Assembly (NCBI RefSeq): GCF_002042975.1
Contig: NW_018148848.1
Span: 552,026 to 616,025 of the forward strand
Reading direction: 5' to 3'
Origin: Orbicella faveolata
Taxonomy: Eukaryota; Cnidaria; Anthozoa; Scleractinia; Merulinidae
DNA: 64,000 nucleotides
The notes under the pieces are model-generated. The model worked only from the letters and a program-made list of their open reading frames with translations. It did not search any database and was not told the DNA's origin. Position numbers and translations under genes: made by a program. This document shows positions 34,257 through 48,100 of this stretch, piece by piece; positions within the stretch are counted from its first letter, which is position 1, and each line of letters starts with the position of its first letter.

Positions 34257-37200
34257 AATCGGGTTTTGAACAAAACGGCCACGAGCTCCGCTTTTAGGCT
34301 TGGTTAAATCTTTATGTTATTATTTAAATATTGTGAGATTCTCATCCAAGCATTTATAACCTCTAAGTTGGATTATTGCAATTCCCTTTTGTCGGGTCTT
34401 CCGAAAAACCAGATTCAGAGATTGCAGCTAGCAGTATGTTCAGAACACAGCCGCGCGGCTCCTCGCTGCATGGAACTCGGAAGCACTATCATATCACGCC
34501 TGTGTTTCAAGAGTTACACTGGCTGCCAGTGGCCGAGAGAATAGATTTCAAAATTTTGCTTTTGGCCTTTAAATCTATTAATGTTCTTGCCCTTCCTTAT
34601 TCAAACGAACTGTTACAACCATATGTTCCTGCTAGATCATTACGCTCCTCCAAAAAATCTCTACTTTGTACTCCTAAATGTAATCTTATACAGACACAGC
34701 ATTTTTCGTATATTGCTCCAGTTTTATGGAACTCGCTACCAGACAATATAAGAAACTGCAGGTCGCTGGCGACATTTAAATCTAAGCTAAAGACTTTTCT
34801 TTTGAAACGTATTTTTTTATTTTTTATCTATAAGTTATTTTAATTAGTATAATTTCGAGAGGTGAATATAAGAATGGGACATTCTGATTGGTCGAAAAGC
34901 TCATTATATGACGCTATATTCACAGGTAACAGGTGCTCTCTTTTGCCTGAAACAGTTCTAAATACCGTGTTATTATACAGTTTGTTCTGTATTCTCAGTG
35001 GCTATAGTCTTTAAGCATACAGAGCTGACGCCATTTCTATAGACAGTAGAGCCCGTTTATGGTTTTATGCACGTGTGCTGCGCGTCACTCGCCTCACGAG
35101 CGATGGCGGGAGAGAGATTCCACATTCCGCAAGGGATACACTGATATAAAGCTTAAAAATTAATGAATTATTAATGATTTTATTAAGTGTAAAATGGAAG
35201 AATTACTGGATTCGGTTTTTGCATGATTTTGAAATTAGCAACGGCTCCGTTTTTTATCCGTCCCAGCCCGGGATAGGCAAAGAGAAGAACCCTATCAATT
35301 TCACGCATAAGACGGAGGGAGGCAGCGTGGCTGAGTGGTTAGGGCGCCGCAGACTTGAAATCCCGAGGTCGCGGTTTCAAGTTCCGCTGTGATAACTTAG
35401 CTGGAGTTCCGCTAGATTTGTTTCTCGGTAGACCCTACTTCAACTCTTGAGTCATGCTTGTAAATAGTTTATTGGTCTGCCTTCCGCCTATTATTATGAA
35501 GCCTATTATTTTTACTCCAAATATTTCTTTCTTTCAGTTTAAGCTAGAGACATGCCTGCCAACTTGCGGATCGACCACAATAAACATTCAACATTTAACG
35601 TTTAACAGACTGTTTACCACCCCCCAACAAAATTGTTATGATACACAATTAAATATAGTTTTATTGTACAGTATTTACAGTTTCATTGTTGAACATACCA
35701 TTGTGGTACAATGTCATTACAATCCTTGAAAGATACTTAATCACTGAGGTATTCTCTATGGTGGCATACATGAAGCTTATGGTAACCTTATTGTTCTCTG
35801 TTTATTGTCACATGATTAGCCACGTGACACTTGGTCACTTGGTCCGCGATTTGAAGAAGTAGTAGGTGACAATGATGACTGTTCGTTGATGGCGTGGGAA
35901 AGGAGCGAGATTTGACCATCAATCTTCAATACTGAAGAAATACACTGTAAAAGACAGAAAATGTCGCGACGAGTGGTAGCCTGGTTTTACATCCATTCAA
36001 GAAAATATTTTCTCCCTCACGCACTAAGAGGGAGTGAATGGTTTTAAGAATTCAGTTGAATTTTGTCTCCACGAACATCAACTAAAACTGACATGACCTC
36101 ATTTCATGTTATTTCAAAGTCTTTTTTTCCCTATCATCTGCAGACGGTAAACAGTGTTGCCAAGGCAACAAAGACAAGTGATCAATACCCCGTTGCCAGG
36201 TTCAACCATCTCATATGAGACACAGGGCGCTTTCCGTTCGGAAATTTCTTATCTGAAATTTCCGTGCCATTTGTTCCTGTTTCGAAATTTTCGGAATTCA
36301 GTTTGGGTTGAATGGAAGCGCCTACAATGTTTCAAATAACTTCAATCGCCACAAAGTTCCTTTGATAATGGAAGGCACTCCTCAGCGGTATGTTTTTTTT
36401 TTTTCATTACTACAGGTTATTTTTATGGTGCTCTAATGCACAAACAATATGTCGAACTCTAAACCGAGTCGGCCCGAGTCCTCTGATAATAGCTTCAGTC
36501 TTCCTTCTCAGTCTAGTTTCAGTCTTTCTTCAAACAAGAAAACGTCTACCGGCCGAATTCATGAGCACTATGTAAAACCTCTACCAAAGTAGGCTGTCGT
36601 AGATAGGTTTGCCAATGTTACTTCGATCCAATCAAAGAGGGTAGATGCGTCAAGATACTTGGAATCGCGTGCATCAATAAATCAGTCGAATGTCGTCTTT
36701 AGGAGCTGTCATGTCTACTACGATTCGTCGCAATTCTTTAGGTCAACGTTGTCACTTAAAAGTAATGCCCTATTTCAAAATAATACCGTCTCAGATGGCA
36801 TGTCACAGGAGGTTTTGTTAACCCGACGTTTTCCGTTTAGTGATACAGTTGGGATATTCTGATCTGTTTTGCCTGCATACACAAAATGATATCATTCCTT
36901 TTGTCCAACTTTTTCCTGATACCGTTTGGCTAAAAGTCAGGTACTTCAAGGCGTCGTTCATTTAATAAACTAAGGGTTGAAGTCTTTCGCCGGTTAGAGA
37001 AAATAATCAGCCCCCTACTAGAGATATCGTTAAACAAAAACAAAAAGACTACATGCAATCGGTCCGAGAATGATCGATGAAGAACACTCGAGCTTGCACT
37101 CAAGAGCTCTGTGCTAAGTCATCTATAAAATACAAAAAAGGTTAAAAATCATTTAGAGCTTCAGAAAAGAATCTGCATTGAAGAGGAGTGCCTTGCAAGT

Positions 37201-38328
37201 TGCGAAAGGCCTGACGTTTTATCATGCTTCGACCAAGTGACTTGTCTACTGTATTTTGTCTGTCTTTGACGTCAGTGGTCACAGTCCGTTGTTAGTGGTT
37301 CTTCATGTCACAGTGCACGCATCTGTAAGTCAAATTAAAATAAGCATTATTCCTAAGAATAAAGGAGAGAGGTATCTGCTTGGCTTACGTTACAGGGTTT
37401 GTTCCACCCCAGCAAAACCAACAAATGAACAGTTTAGACAGAAGGCTAAGTGTTCAGCAGGATTATCTAGGATTAGAAGATTAGAAGAAAAACGAGACAA
37501 CTGTTTTTAAATACCTCTGTTGATTAAATTTCAAACAGGATTGACGGTTTTTATTTAAAAAAAATATATATCTTAAAAATCATTAACACAATGTATGTAG
37601 TGTAATAAACTGTAAAATTAGCTTCTGTGATTGGTGACTATAGCTATTTTCTCAGATTAAATCTAACGTTACATTGTAAACATCATTGCAGATAAATTAC
37701 GTTTGAAAAAGTCTAAACCATCATTCTACATGTGATTCAAAATCCTGATATTCTCAGTTCCCCTGATCAAACAAGGAGAAGACCTATCCACTAAAAACGC
37801 AATTCTTCAAGGGGAATTAACGATAATTTATCAAAACAGCTAGAAAATTTGGATATTTGCCTTTACATTCGTATTTCAGTAATGTTATTACTCTAGCAAC
37901 TTGACTGAAAACGTTTAGTACGTTCTAGCGTTTATGACATGCTTTTCAAAACATAATGCAAGTTTTGCTTGTCGTTTTTTTTTTCCCGTCGGTCTTTTTT
38001 TAAATTTGGAACGAGACACTATTTTGTGCAAAAATAATAAATGTTTCATCACAGCTAACACTCATTGTAAATGCTATTCCTCGATAAGGAGAAACTACAT
38101 ATCGTCGCTAATACCGGGCGACTACAGAACGAGACAAACTAAACAGATCACTGTTTGACGTTCTTGAGAACTGTTTTCAAAATCTTTTGAGCTACAACAA
38201 AAGCTGGGTGAGTCTTTTTGAGATAGATAGATTCTCTAGTCTTTAAATTTCAAAATCTAAGGCGGAAACTTTCATAACCTCTTTCATCTTCAGAGTAAAC
38301 CTTTGAGACAATTAACGCTGTTTAACTT
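32755..38328. repeat. 5574-bp direct repeat, copy 2
   Basis: Counterpart of 27180-32753. It carries most of the composite repeat (to about 34305), the LINE 3' piece (34306-34837) and the SINE (35318-35500). The sequence becomes unique at 38329. Confidence 0.9.
34306..34837 (+). pseudogene. CR1/L2-like LINE 3' piece, second copy
   Basis: Same sequence as 28731-29262, with the same frame break between 'LDYCNSLLSGLP' and 'RIDFKILLLAFKS'. Its perfect match to copy 1, decay included, argues for very recent or artefactual duplication. Confidence 0.85.
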
Positions 38329-39155
38329 TGAGGTTTGTTTATGGAATTTTTTTGTGTGACAATTTAGATGAAGGTTGTCCGAGTTCATGTGTTACTACTG
38401 TTAATTGCATTGAAATTTTATTATTTTAAATTTTTAAAGCCTGGTGCTTTTAATTGTGTAAGTGGTTAAGTAATTCAAAGTTTTGTTTGAGTGGAATGTA
38501 GTTAAATTGGTTAATGAAGTTTATTATTTTTGTTCCGTGTGTCACTGCCCCATTTGTAACTTTTCTTATCAAAAATAACTATGCATGCAAATGCTTTCAA
38601 TTTAAACAACCCGAAAAACTTCACAGGTCTAGCCAAACAAACTTGAAAGCGGTCAATTACAGTATTCATGATTGGTTTAAACGCCATTCACAGAAATGAG
38701 TATGTGACGTACTCAGCTAGACTACTAAAACTCTAGACAGACCAGAGCTGGAAAGTGTACCTGACCACCATACCAAATATTTACTTTGTGTCGGAAAACT
38801 GACTGGCAGTTTAAGAGCTATCAAACACCAACCACACACCTCATCACAGGGGGCTGCTTCAAACTTTAAAAACGCTACTCGACTCCCAGTTTGTTTTGCT
38901 AGACCTCAAGCTTCTTCGCGAAAAACACTCAAAAAAGTCATAGACACGATATATTCGTTACTTTTAACTTCGTGAAGCTACGTGTCAAGAAATTGAGCGA
39001 AGTAGCCATGTTTTCTTTTCCATAACGTATTACGGAAAACTTGAAATTCCTTTATTACGAATTGCATAGCTTGTACTATGCAACGTCTTTGCAGTTTTGA
39101 AGGTCACATTGAATCACGTGACCTGTCATTACCTTAACGGCATGCAGAATAGGCA
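38329..39155. other. Intergenic, downstream of the LamG-PLAT gene
   Basis: AT-rich sequence with no supported gene. The 3' UTR of the minus-strand gene ending at 39156 should occupy its right part. Confidence 0.4.
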
Positions 39156-42100
39156 CTATGTACGTTGCAGTCTGAGAAGTCGTTCTGTTTTGCCGCCACC
39201 TTGTGTTTCACTCAGCCACTCTTTGCAAGGAAACTCATACGTCCGACCATTTTCATCTGTCACTGTCACCTGCAAAACATGGGGAGAAATGAAGTTTGAA
39301 GAACCTGAAAGGGGATATCCCTGTTTAAAACGTGAAAACCTTTTGCTCGTTTCCACTCGATCGTGGTTTCATTGTAACCAACATTATATAAATAAATGAA
39401 TAACTAACTAACTAACTAACTAACTAAATAAATAAATAAAGAAATAAATCATGTTAGATTTAATCTCTTAGTATTTAGTATTTTTTTCCCTCTTATTACA
39501 CATCGTTTAGTATCCTTTTGCACACGAAATTTTGTCAAATAGCTTTCGAGCTCCTTAGCACTACGTGTATGAATAAGTCATTAACTGACTGACTGATCCA
39601 TTGAAAAGGTTCGGACACTATTACTCGAGGGGATTTTTCTTCTGGTTCTTTTCAATCATATCCTAGTTTCTTGTACAAACCACGTTTCGTCCATCTTGGA
39701 ATATCTATGACCGTGGCTTTGATTCACCAATGAGATTCATGTGGCCTGGCTCGAATCCAAACAATCGCCCATTCCCTCTATTAGACGCCCCTGCATGGAA
39801 TCATGGTAGTTGTATTCATCGAAACAAATATCCAGTCTAAGATGATGAATACAACTACCGCGATTCCCCGCAGGCACGTCTCATAGAGTAAATTGGCTAT
39901 TGAAGGTGCAAAAAGCATTTCTGGTCTCAGCACAGCTCTCTGCTTCTTCAGAGAAATGGCCTCTTGAATAAATTATGAATTCCATACAAGTGTAATCTCG
40001 CACCTTTTCCAGGAACCAGCTTGGAGTTGATCCTGAGTTATCGTGTAGAATTCTAACTTGCCTCAGCTTACCGAGGTCAGGTAATACGAGAGTGTTTGTA
40101 TCATTTCTAAGAAGAAGAGAGATTAAACAACATCATATAAAATGCATGACCAATAAAACATGAACACATTATTCTGTATTGTGGTCATTCAAACGAGATA
40201 TCAACTTACTTTCCCCTTGTAAAATGTTTAGTGTCCAGTTTTCTGAATCCCGAATCGCCTTTCTCCCCATATAAGGTTATGTATACTTTAGCGTCTGTGT
40301 CAGCTCCATCGATGTCACCAGTTGAAGTAGTTATAGTGTAATTAGTACCTGAAGATAGAATAGGTAGGTTACACGACATGCCAGCAAAAACGTGAGCCTT
40401 AGAAAATTTCAAAACTATGAAACAGTTTGTATCATGCTGGAGTGGAAACTCGAAATTGAAATGACTCAGAAAATGACTCGAACATCATCACTGGCTCAGA
40501 ACACGAAAATGGCAAAACCATTATGTCTTAATGATGGGGCATTGTCACTTTTTAAACTGGGGATTATTTCGTGGTAAAGCTCCCTGGAGTTGTCCCTATA
40601 AGATTAATTTCGGTTGACTAACCACGCCGCAGTTTTTTGATGCAATAAAAACTTACCTAAACCAAAGAAGTAGACCATATTTGTAGAATTACCACCACAG
40701 TTCTCTTTGTCATTTCCCTTGCACGGCATGTTACAGAGAGCCTCATCTGCTTTGCCATACTTTCCATAGCGATGCCCGCAAAAACACTTGTCAGCGTCCT
40801 GAAGTCCAAAGTATGAGTATCCTTTTTCTTCCAGTGCGCATGATCGTACGCAGTCTTCCTGAGTGACGGATTTGACTGTGGCTCTGTCCGGCAGATCATG
40901 TTTTACAATCTCGTCCTTGTAACAGCCGACCTTTTGGAAAAGTAAGAGCACGTCTTCTTTCTTTTCTTCTGGTAGGTTTTCTGTTGTTTGAATTTAAAGA
41001 AAAGCCTTTATTAATCTTTATTTGCTAGAATTGTGAGAACTACATAGAATACTACTGACATTATTAACTTCACTATTATTTGACTAAAAAAAAAACACAA
41101 TTAGCGACTTTAAAATCGAGAAGAAATCAGGGGTATGTTTCATCTCGAACTCGCTTGTTGGACCATTTTCGGGGACAACATGGCTTCCAATGTTTTTTCC
41201 CTAAAATCTGCAAGAGAAGACTCACCACAGTTTTTTTCTCGTTACCTCAGTTGCGAATGTGTACAACGTTTGTTGTTCCCTCGAAAATTCCATAGTCAAA
41301 TACCTTTATTTCGCAATGCCACCTCGGATTTCCCAACTTCAAAGTTTAAAAAAAGGAATGGAAAACTCACCAATCAGATTTAAGGCACTGGCATTCTTTT
41401 GATAATCCTCATTTCCGATCTTCAGTTCAGGTTTAGGAATTTTTGCCTTCTTTACGATAGGATTCTCAGCATCTGGCTTGGAAACTGGAATTAAACACCG
41501 AAATCAACACCTTAGTTTGTATTCCTCTTTCAATAATATTATCTCACGACTTGTATGCTCTTCTTTACAATACAGGCGTGCAATTGAGGCGTTCTTTTAC
41601 AAAGAACGCCTCAATAAAAGGTATTGCCTAGGTTACTCAAACTCTTGTTAAATTACGTTAACACTTTGGACAACCATTCACTACTTATCTTTACAATGGA
41701 ACTCACTTTAAAATTAAAGATTCGAAGATCCACAAATTTGTTTCGGTATATTTTCTGTGAACATCTGACATGTTTTTCTTGTTGTGCACGTGATTCTTTT
41801 GGCGGAGGGGAGAGGAAACTGCTTTTTTGGAGAATTCAAAAGAGGGCGCCTTTTTCAAGGTTTTAAATGTTGTAATGCTTTCAGTAAAATTTAAAAGTAT
41901 GCAGGCAATTACCTTGACAGTTCCGTCCTGTAAAATCAGAAGTGCATTTGCATCGGTAGCCATCCATCCTCTTATTATCCCGGATGCACTTGGCGCCATT
42001 TTCACATGGTTCTGGGTCGCACTTGTTCCCTGAAATTTTTTTTAACTCTCATTTATAATTAAGTCTAAACAAAATTTTATTTTTGTCTGGGTATTTTCTA

Positions 42101-45100
42101 TTAATCGTGTTTTGATAGGCTGACTCTCTGCGCAAGAGTCTTTTAAATCTCCTGCGATCCTCGTCTTAGAGACGGTTAAGATAACTCTTACCTGAAGTGG
42201 ACTCTGATCCTGTAAAGATATAAAAAGAATGTTATTAACTCAGTTTACATGTTGTATAATAAGGTTCTTTCGTGAAGAGGTAGGTTATACTCAGTCCGTC
42301 TCTTCTTAGTTACTGCCCTTGTGCGCTGTTTTTCAGTACTCCCTGCAAGTTTTGCAACTTTCTCAAGTAGTTAAAAGGATGAGATCGCTGCCCAGTGAAA
42401 CCCTCCTTCAAATTCGCTTTTTATGACCTGCTTCAATCTTGGCGAGTAAATGTATATTTCTGGCTATAACTTAACGCCAAAAAATGTTAATGAAATATTT
42501 CATATTAAGAGAAAATATCATATACATTGACTCAAGACTTGGCTCGCTGTTGACCTAACTGATGAAATTAAGTAACGTTCCTGACAGTCCATTTCTATAA
42601 TTGTCCGTGGCTCTAGAGGCCAAAGCCACCTCTAGTATCCTCTAGATCTGTCTTCTGCTACTTAATGCCATTATGTTTAATTATGTTTTAAGACAAGTCT
42701 TTTTGTGTGGTAAGATCACTCAAAGTAGTGAAAGCTATTCTCTTGAATAATATATCCAAGTGATCTTTCCAGTCGACCTTGCTTTATTGCTTTTGTTACT
42801 AACCCTGAATCTCGTCATCAGCCTCTTCGTCCTTGTCATATTTACCGGCATTGTGTGAAATATCCACGGCACTTGCTGCAAATAAAATGTAACTGAGAAG
42901 CTATTGATTCTGCACAACAACAACAACTTTCTTTATATCCCACTTTTACTACAAAATTTTAACTAAATAATCCAAAAAGTTAAAAGGGCTTACGGGCTAT
43001 CCAAAATAACTATTAAGGGCTAGCAAAAAGGATTAACAAGACAAAGGTTAGCGAGAAACCACAGAAGACCTTTTCACAGCAAATTAATTAGAAAGAATAT
43101 TTGGAGAGCTGTATAATGGTGGTTTTTTACGTGACAACATAACGGCGTATTAAAGTCATGTTGTCACGTTTTCGGCCCGGAATTAACTGTTGTCTAGTTC
43201 CAGGTTGGTCTTTTAGACGCACCAACGGTTTAGGTAATGAGGAACGCTCAAAAAAGAACAACGACGTCACTGAAACGAGAGGCGAGATAAGAATGTCTGT
43301 TTATGCATTATACAGGAAATTAACTCACAATCTAAATCATGAACGTCCCAGTCTCCTGAGGCTGAGCCATCACCCGAGTCCAGCTCGTCATCATTTAAGA
43401 TCTTTGCTGCGTGCGGAAACAAAAAACAAATGTTCTGTGTTATTTGGCGTTGAATTTCAAGCTTATTAGTAGGATTAATTAAAATCGTTGTAAGGATTAT
43501 TCTTGGTTGGATTATAGAAAAATCCTGGCCTGGGAAATATATAGGCGTTATAGACGATTAATTTATAGGTACATCATGATGGAGATTACAGCAGTTCTTG
43601 CAGGAAAAAAATGGCTGCTCCAACATTGAAAAAAGGGGAAAACTTCTAATCTTATCTTAAATTTGATCATAGCCTGCTTCTCTCATTATTCTTCACTCTC
43701 AGCTTTCACGCTCATTCGGGATCAAAAAGTCGCAAGAATTTCTTGTACATAAAGCTTTTTAGGTACTACCTTTTCCAAACATTTAGCTGTCTTAATGACA
43801 AATGAGTAAAGTTATGAGTGTCATACCTTTGACAGGACAACTCTTAAGGTTTCCAATCTGTTGCTCGTCCAATGCTTTGTTGTAAATTTGTAAGCATGAA
43901 ATCTTTCCAGTGAACCTCCTCTCGTCTCCATCCCTGGCACCGATCCTGATTGGATACTGGGTAGCAAGTTTAATCTGACCGATATTACGACTCTTTACCA
44001 TCTTACCATTGTGCCAAAGTTGCGCTACACCAGTAGTGTTGTCGTATGTTGCACCGACCTGATTCCACTCGTTCAGCTTGTAGGAAAAAACAAAAGATCT
44101 CATTCAGCATGTCTCTTGCGTTCACAGTAGAGAAAAAGCATATAAACGCAATTTATAAACGTAGAGTCGCAGAGGCAATATATTTATCATTAGTCATCTT
44201 ATCAGCGGTTTTTGTTACTGTGTATGCATATCAGGTTCATTTTGCGCTTATGATTGTTTGACATCTTTAAACAAAGCTCCTGAAACGAAGACAGTCTTAA
44301 ACTCTTTTTTTTTCTTAAGGCCGGGAAGAAATTATGTGCTTCATTGCGCAGCTGGTTACGAGCTTTTACGAATCATTTTGTAGCATCTCAGGTCTTGTAA
44401 CTTCTCTTTTCATCGCAGCCATCAGGAATCGAAATTAATCCTAATCAGTTTTTTGAAATAATAATAAAACAACTGCCTGTGCACTTTTTTGAGACTAGAG
44501 ATTTACTCATGGTCTTGGCCCTTCAGCACTCTGAGCTTCAAAAACTTTATACGCGTAAAGAACTTCAGGGAAAGAAAAGTGACCCTGCAGTATCCCCAAA
44601 TTGTGGAAAGATGCAAGATTGCGACCGCGTACCTGTAACACCCTCGACGCAATTGGCTTATGGAAAACTCCATTACGATGCACAAATCGCACAAATAGCT
44701 CAGTGGACTCAAACTGCCAAAGATGGACTCCCCAACCATGTGTTTTGTAATTTAAGATGGGTCCCCCACTACCGGTGGGGTAGACGTTAGCGAGGATTGT
44801 CATGGAGTTCTGTGTGTCCAGCTTGCCGTCATTGGGAATCTCCACAAATGAATCTGCCGTACCTTTGAATTCGAAGGCTTCATCTTCATTGTCTGTTCAG
44901 CAAGAAGAGTGTATTGTCAATATCAACTCTTGAAAATTTTGCCTTTGAAAATGGTTACATATTAAACTGTTTAACAATAAGTAGAACTCTTAAAGGGGCT
45001 CAGTCACAGTATTTTGAGTTATTTTGGACTCGCACAAAATTACATTTAAATTGAAGGAAACCTGAAAATAGTAGTTTACTAAATAAGAAAACTACCAAAG

Positions 45101-48100
45101 ATATAACGGTAAACCATAAAGGAACAAAGATAGCTAAGGATGGAGAAGATCCTCGTTCATTACAAACGACGAACTTGAAAAACTGAGGCATAAATTTCAA
45201 AGATACGCAAACCGTGACGTAGCTCCTGTGGACCGATTTTCAAATTTGAAACGGGTTTTGTTTCAGTAAAAAGCCATCTTTCATTTGCCGTGCGTGAAAA
45301 TTAGGAAGTTCGGTTTAGATGGTCTGAAAATTGCTTCTGAAAACGGTCCCCATACAAAAAATGGCCAATTTTTGCCCATTTTCAACAGCAAAAAGCTACT
45401 CCTTATACCTCATATATCAACTTACTTAACGGCTTAAATTGAAGATTCAACCTTCTTCTTCAAAAAGCCGCGCGTGAAAGTTGAAGTTTTAACTCCTGGA
45501 AACCAGAACAGTAAGTTTTATCAACGCTATTGGGCCAATTTGGACCCTTTCTTCTCTTAATCAGGGCATTTCACGACACGCAAACATTCAAATTTGCCGC
45601 TTCGCCGGTCATGAATAATTAATAATGTCCAGGCATTCTACCCGATGCCAAAAATCACGTGCGAGGGTTTCACTTGAGAAGTTTTCTTCTTCCACGAAGA
45701 ATTATTTCAAACTTCCATATCGTCTCATTTTTTTATATATAATTACTTTACTTTTATTGCTTGAACAATTTTGTTTTCCTTTATAAGCGCAAATCATCCC
45801 TTTGTAGCTCGGAGAGAAATAAGGCTGCCTACTCCAGGATTCGAACCGCCGACCCTTCAATACAACTTCCGATTCCCTGAACCTTACCACTGCACCACCT
45901 TGTAATAATAAATTAGATATGTGGGAATACAGCTATAAAATTCGTCACAGTTTGGTCAAAACTGCCGCTTGATTGATGATTACCCCGGGCTTCAATGATT
46001 TGCACAGTGAGCTATTACGAACTTAAAATGGTTGTTGTTTTCTGCGGGAAATCACTCAATATGCTCACTAAATGACTTGTTTTACTGGCCATGTCATCTA
46101 TTCATGGATATTCTGGATGCTGGACGGGTTTTTCATTCTCACTCTCCTCTGAGGTAAGGAGATTGCTGGGCACGTACTACTGCTTGTAAAAGTCATCTGA
46201 CTTCAAAGTGCATGGTTTGTTCCAAAACCTTAGCGATTCACCATTTTGTCATTTTGGAGCCTGCTCTTGTGTGAGTAATTTCTGTCCCCTGATTCTCCTG
46301 ATTCAAAGGAGTTTTTTAGTACAATGAGGGAATGGAGATGTTTGTAATAACTCAAGTCCAAGGACAGACACATCGATAACAGTAGAGCCCTAGACTCGAT
46401 AGGGTAATTCTAAAGGAAAGGAGACGTACAACAAGTGTGGATTTGGTCTCATGTGAAAGAATTAAGTTGATTATAGATATTTATCTGTAAAGTACTGTGT
46501 ACATAACCCATTCGGTTTTTCGTTAGAACTCATTACAGTCGTAATGATCAAAACAGCTCAAGTGTTCCTCCTAAATAAACTTGAAGATTATCTGTAAATT
46601 AATGATTGCTGTTAAATTTATGCTTTGTCGCCCAACCGTGACAAACTCCTTAAAATCTTTTTGACCACCCTTGTAACAACATGACCGTTTCAAATATCAT
46701 GAGTTGGCTAAAAAAGCCTTTTGATTTATTTCAAAATTTAACTTTTCTTTATATAAGCAGGCAACAGGTAAAGTTTGAAAAAATATATATTGTGAGTTCT
46801 ATTGCGATGAAATTACCTTAACGAAGTTTTATCAAAAATCACGTGCAAGGGTTTTTAAGTGTTTCTCCTCTAATAATTATTTCAAATCTCCATACTGTCT
46901 CTCTCGGAAAGTGCGCATTATATAATAGTTTTTAATCAGGTAATTGTAATCTCTTGATTTTCTGATGTTACGGTTGCATTTAGTTTGTTGGGACCTCAGT
47001 CTTTACGATTCTTTATCAAAACAGATTGTCACACGAGGTTAGAATTCCATCTCAGTAATGTTCACGCGGCTCTTTGTCAAAGCCGAAATCTTTAATCTGT
47101 TGCTACTTCACGTATTGATATGTATGCTGCTGAATGATAGTGATACCAGAGGAATAGAAAACCAGTCAGCGCAAATCAGTTGCGAGTGATTCGTTCACTT
47201 GCTCCCATTAACGCAAGTACGCTAGTAGCGTGATGCTTGTAGTATACCTCATGCTTTTAATGAAATGTTAAGTACTCGGAATACAAGCGTTACTTTTCCG
47301 GTATCATTATGAATTTAATTCGATCTGGCCTGATGCCCTGATCTGACCCATGTTGATATATATACAGTGAGATATTGATCATTACATACATAACATTAAC
47401 AATGCTTTTTTGTGATTTATTCCTGTTTCAGCTTTATTCGCAGAAAATACATATTAGTTAGTTTTTAATCTGCTCATTGTGATCTTTAGCCTGAGATTTG
47501 TCTGCGTAACTAAAACCCGTCACCTCAACGTTTTGGCCTGTCATTTGTTGTCAGAATTGATTAAATCGCGAACGAGTTGTGTGAACCGTGGCCTCAGACT
47601 CTAACAAAATAAAATGCTAAAAACAGCCTGTCGCAAATGCTCGAGTCTCCAAGGTCTGCACACCAATCCCCGTAAAAAAAAAAGGAAAAAATGGAGTGTC
47701 TTGAATCTGTACAGTATGGTTGCCAAAATCAATAGCACAAACCGCCGTGAATTCAACATTTTATGCTTGTCTTTCATAGACAACAATGATTAACCTGCGA
47801 GTTTCCAGAACCGCCCTTCACAGGAATCTTACATTAGGAACTCAAAGAAAAATTACACAGAAACGCAAAGAATCCTTACACAGGAATGCAGAAAGCACTG
47901 CATATACCTCGTGTCCATGTCACTTTGGTCATGTCGCCACGAGGCAAAAAGTAGAAGTCAGGAAGTCCATTTTTACAGCGTGTGATTTGATTGCTATATT
48001 AATCTGTTGATTTCGAGGCAGTTTAGACCTACAAATAGACTTGCTTACAATGCGACATATTTCTATTGTTTCTTGCTGAAAATATGCTGTTTGTCTTGAA

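Noticed and set aside
27180-38328. The 5.57-kb identical copies as long terminal repeats or a real segmental duplication.
   Set aside because: They directly abut with one n between them, contain decayed LINE/SINE sequence, and have no internal gene region. A scaffold artefact is simpler.
45829-45900. Functional tRNA gene.
   Set aside because: Box B is perfect, but the acceptor and anticodon arms do not pair properly.
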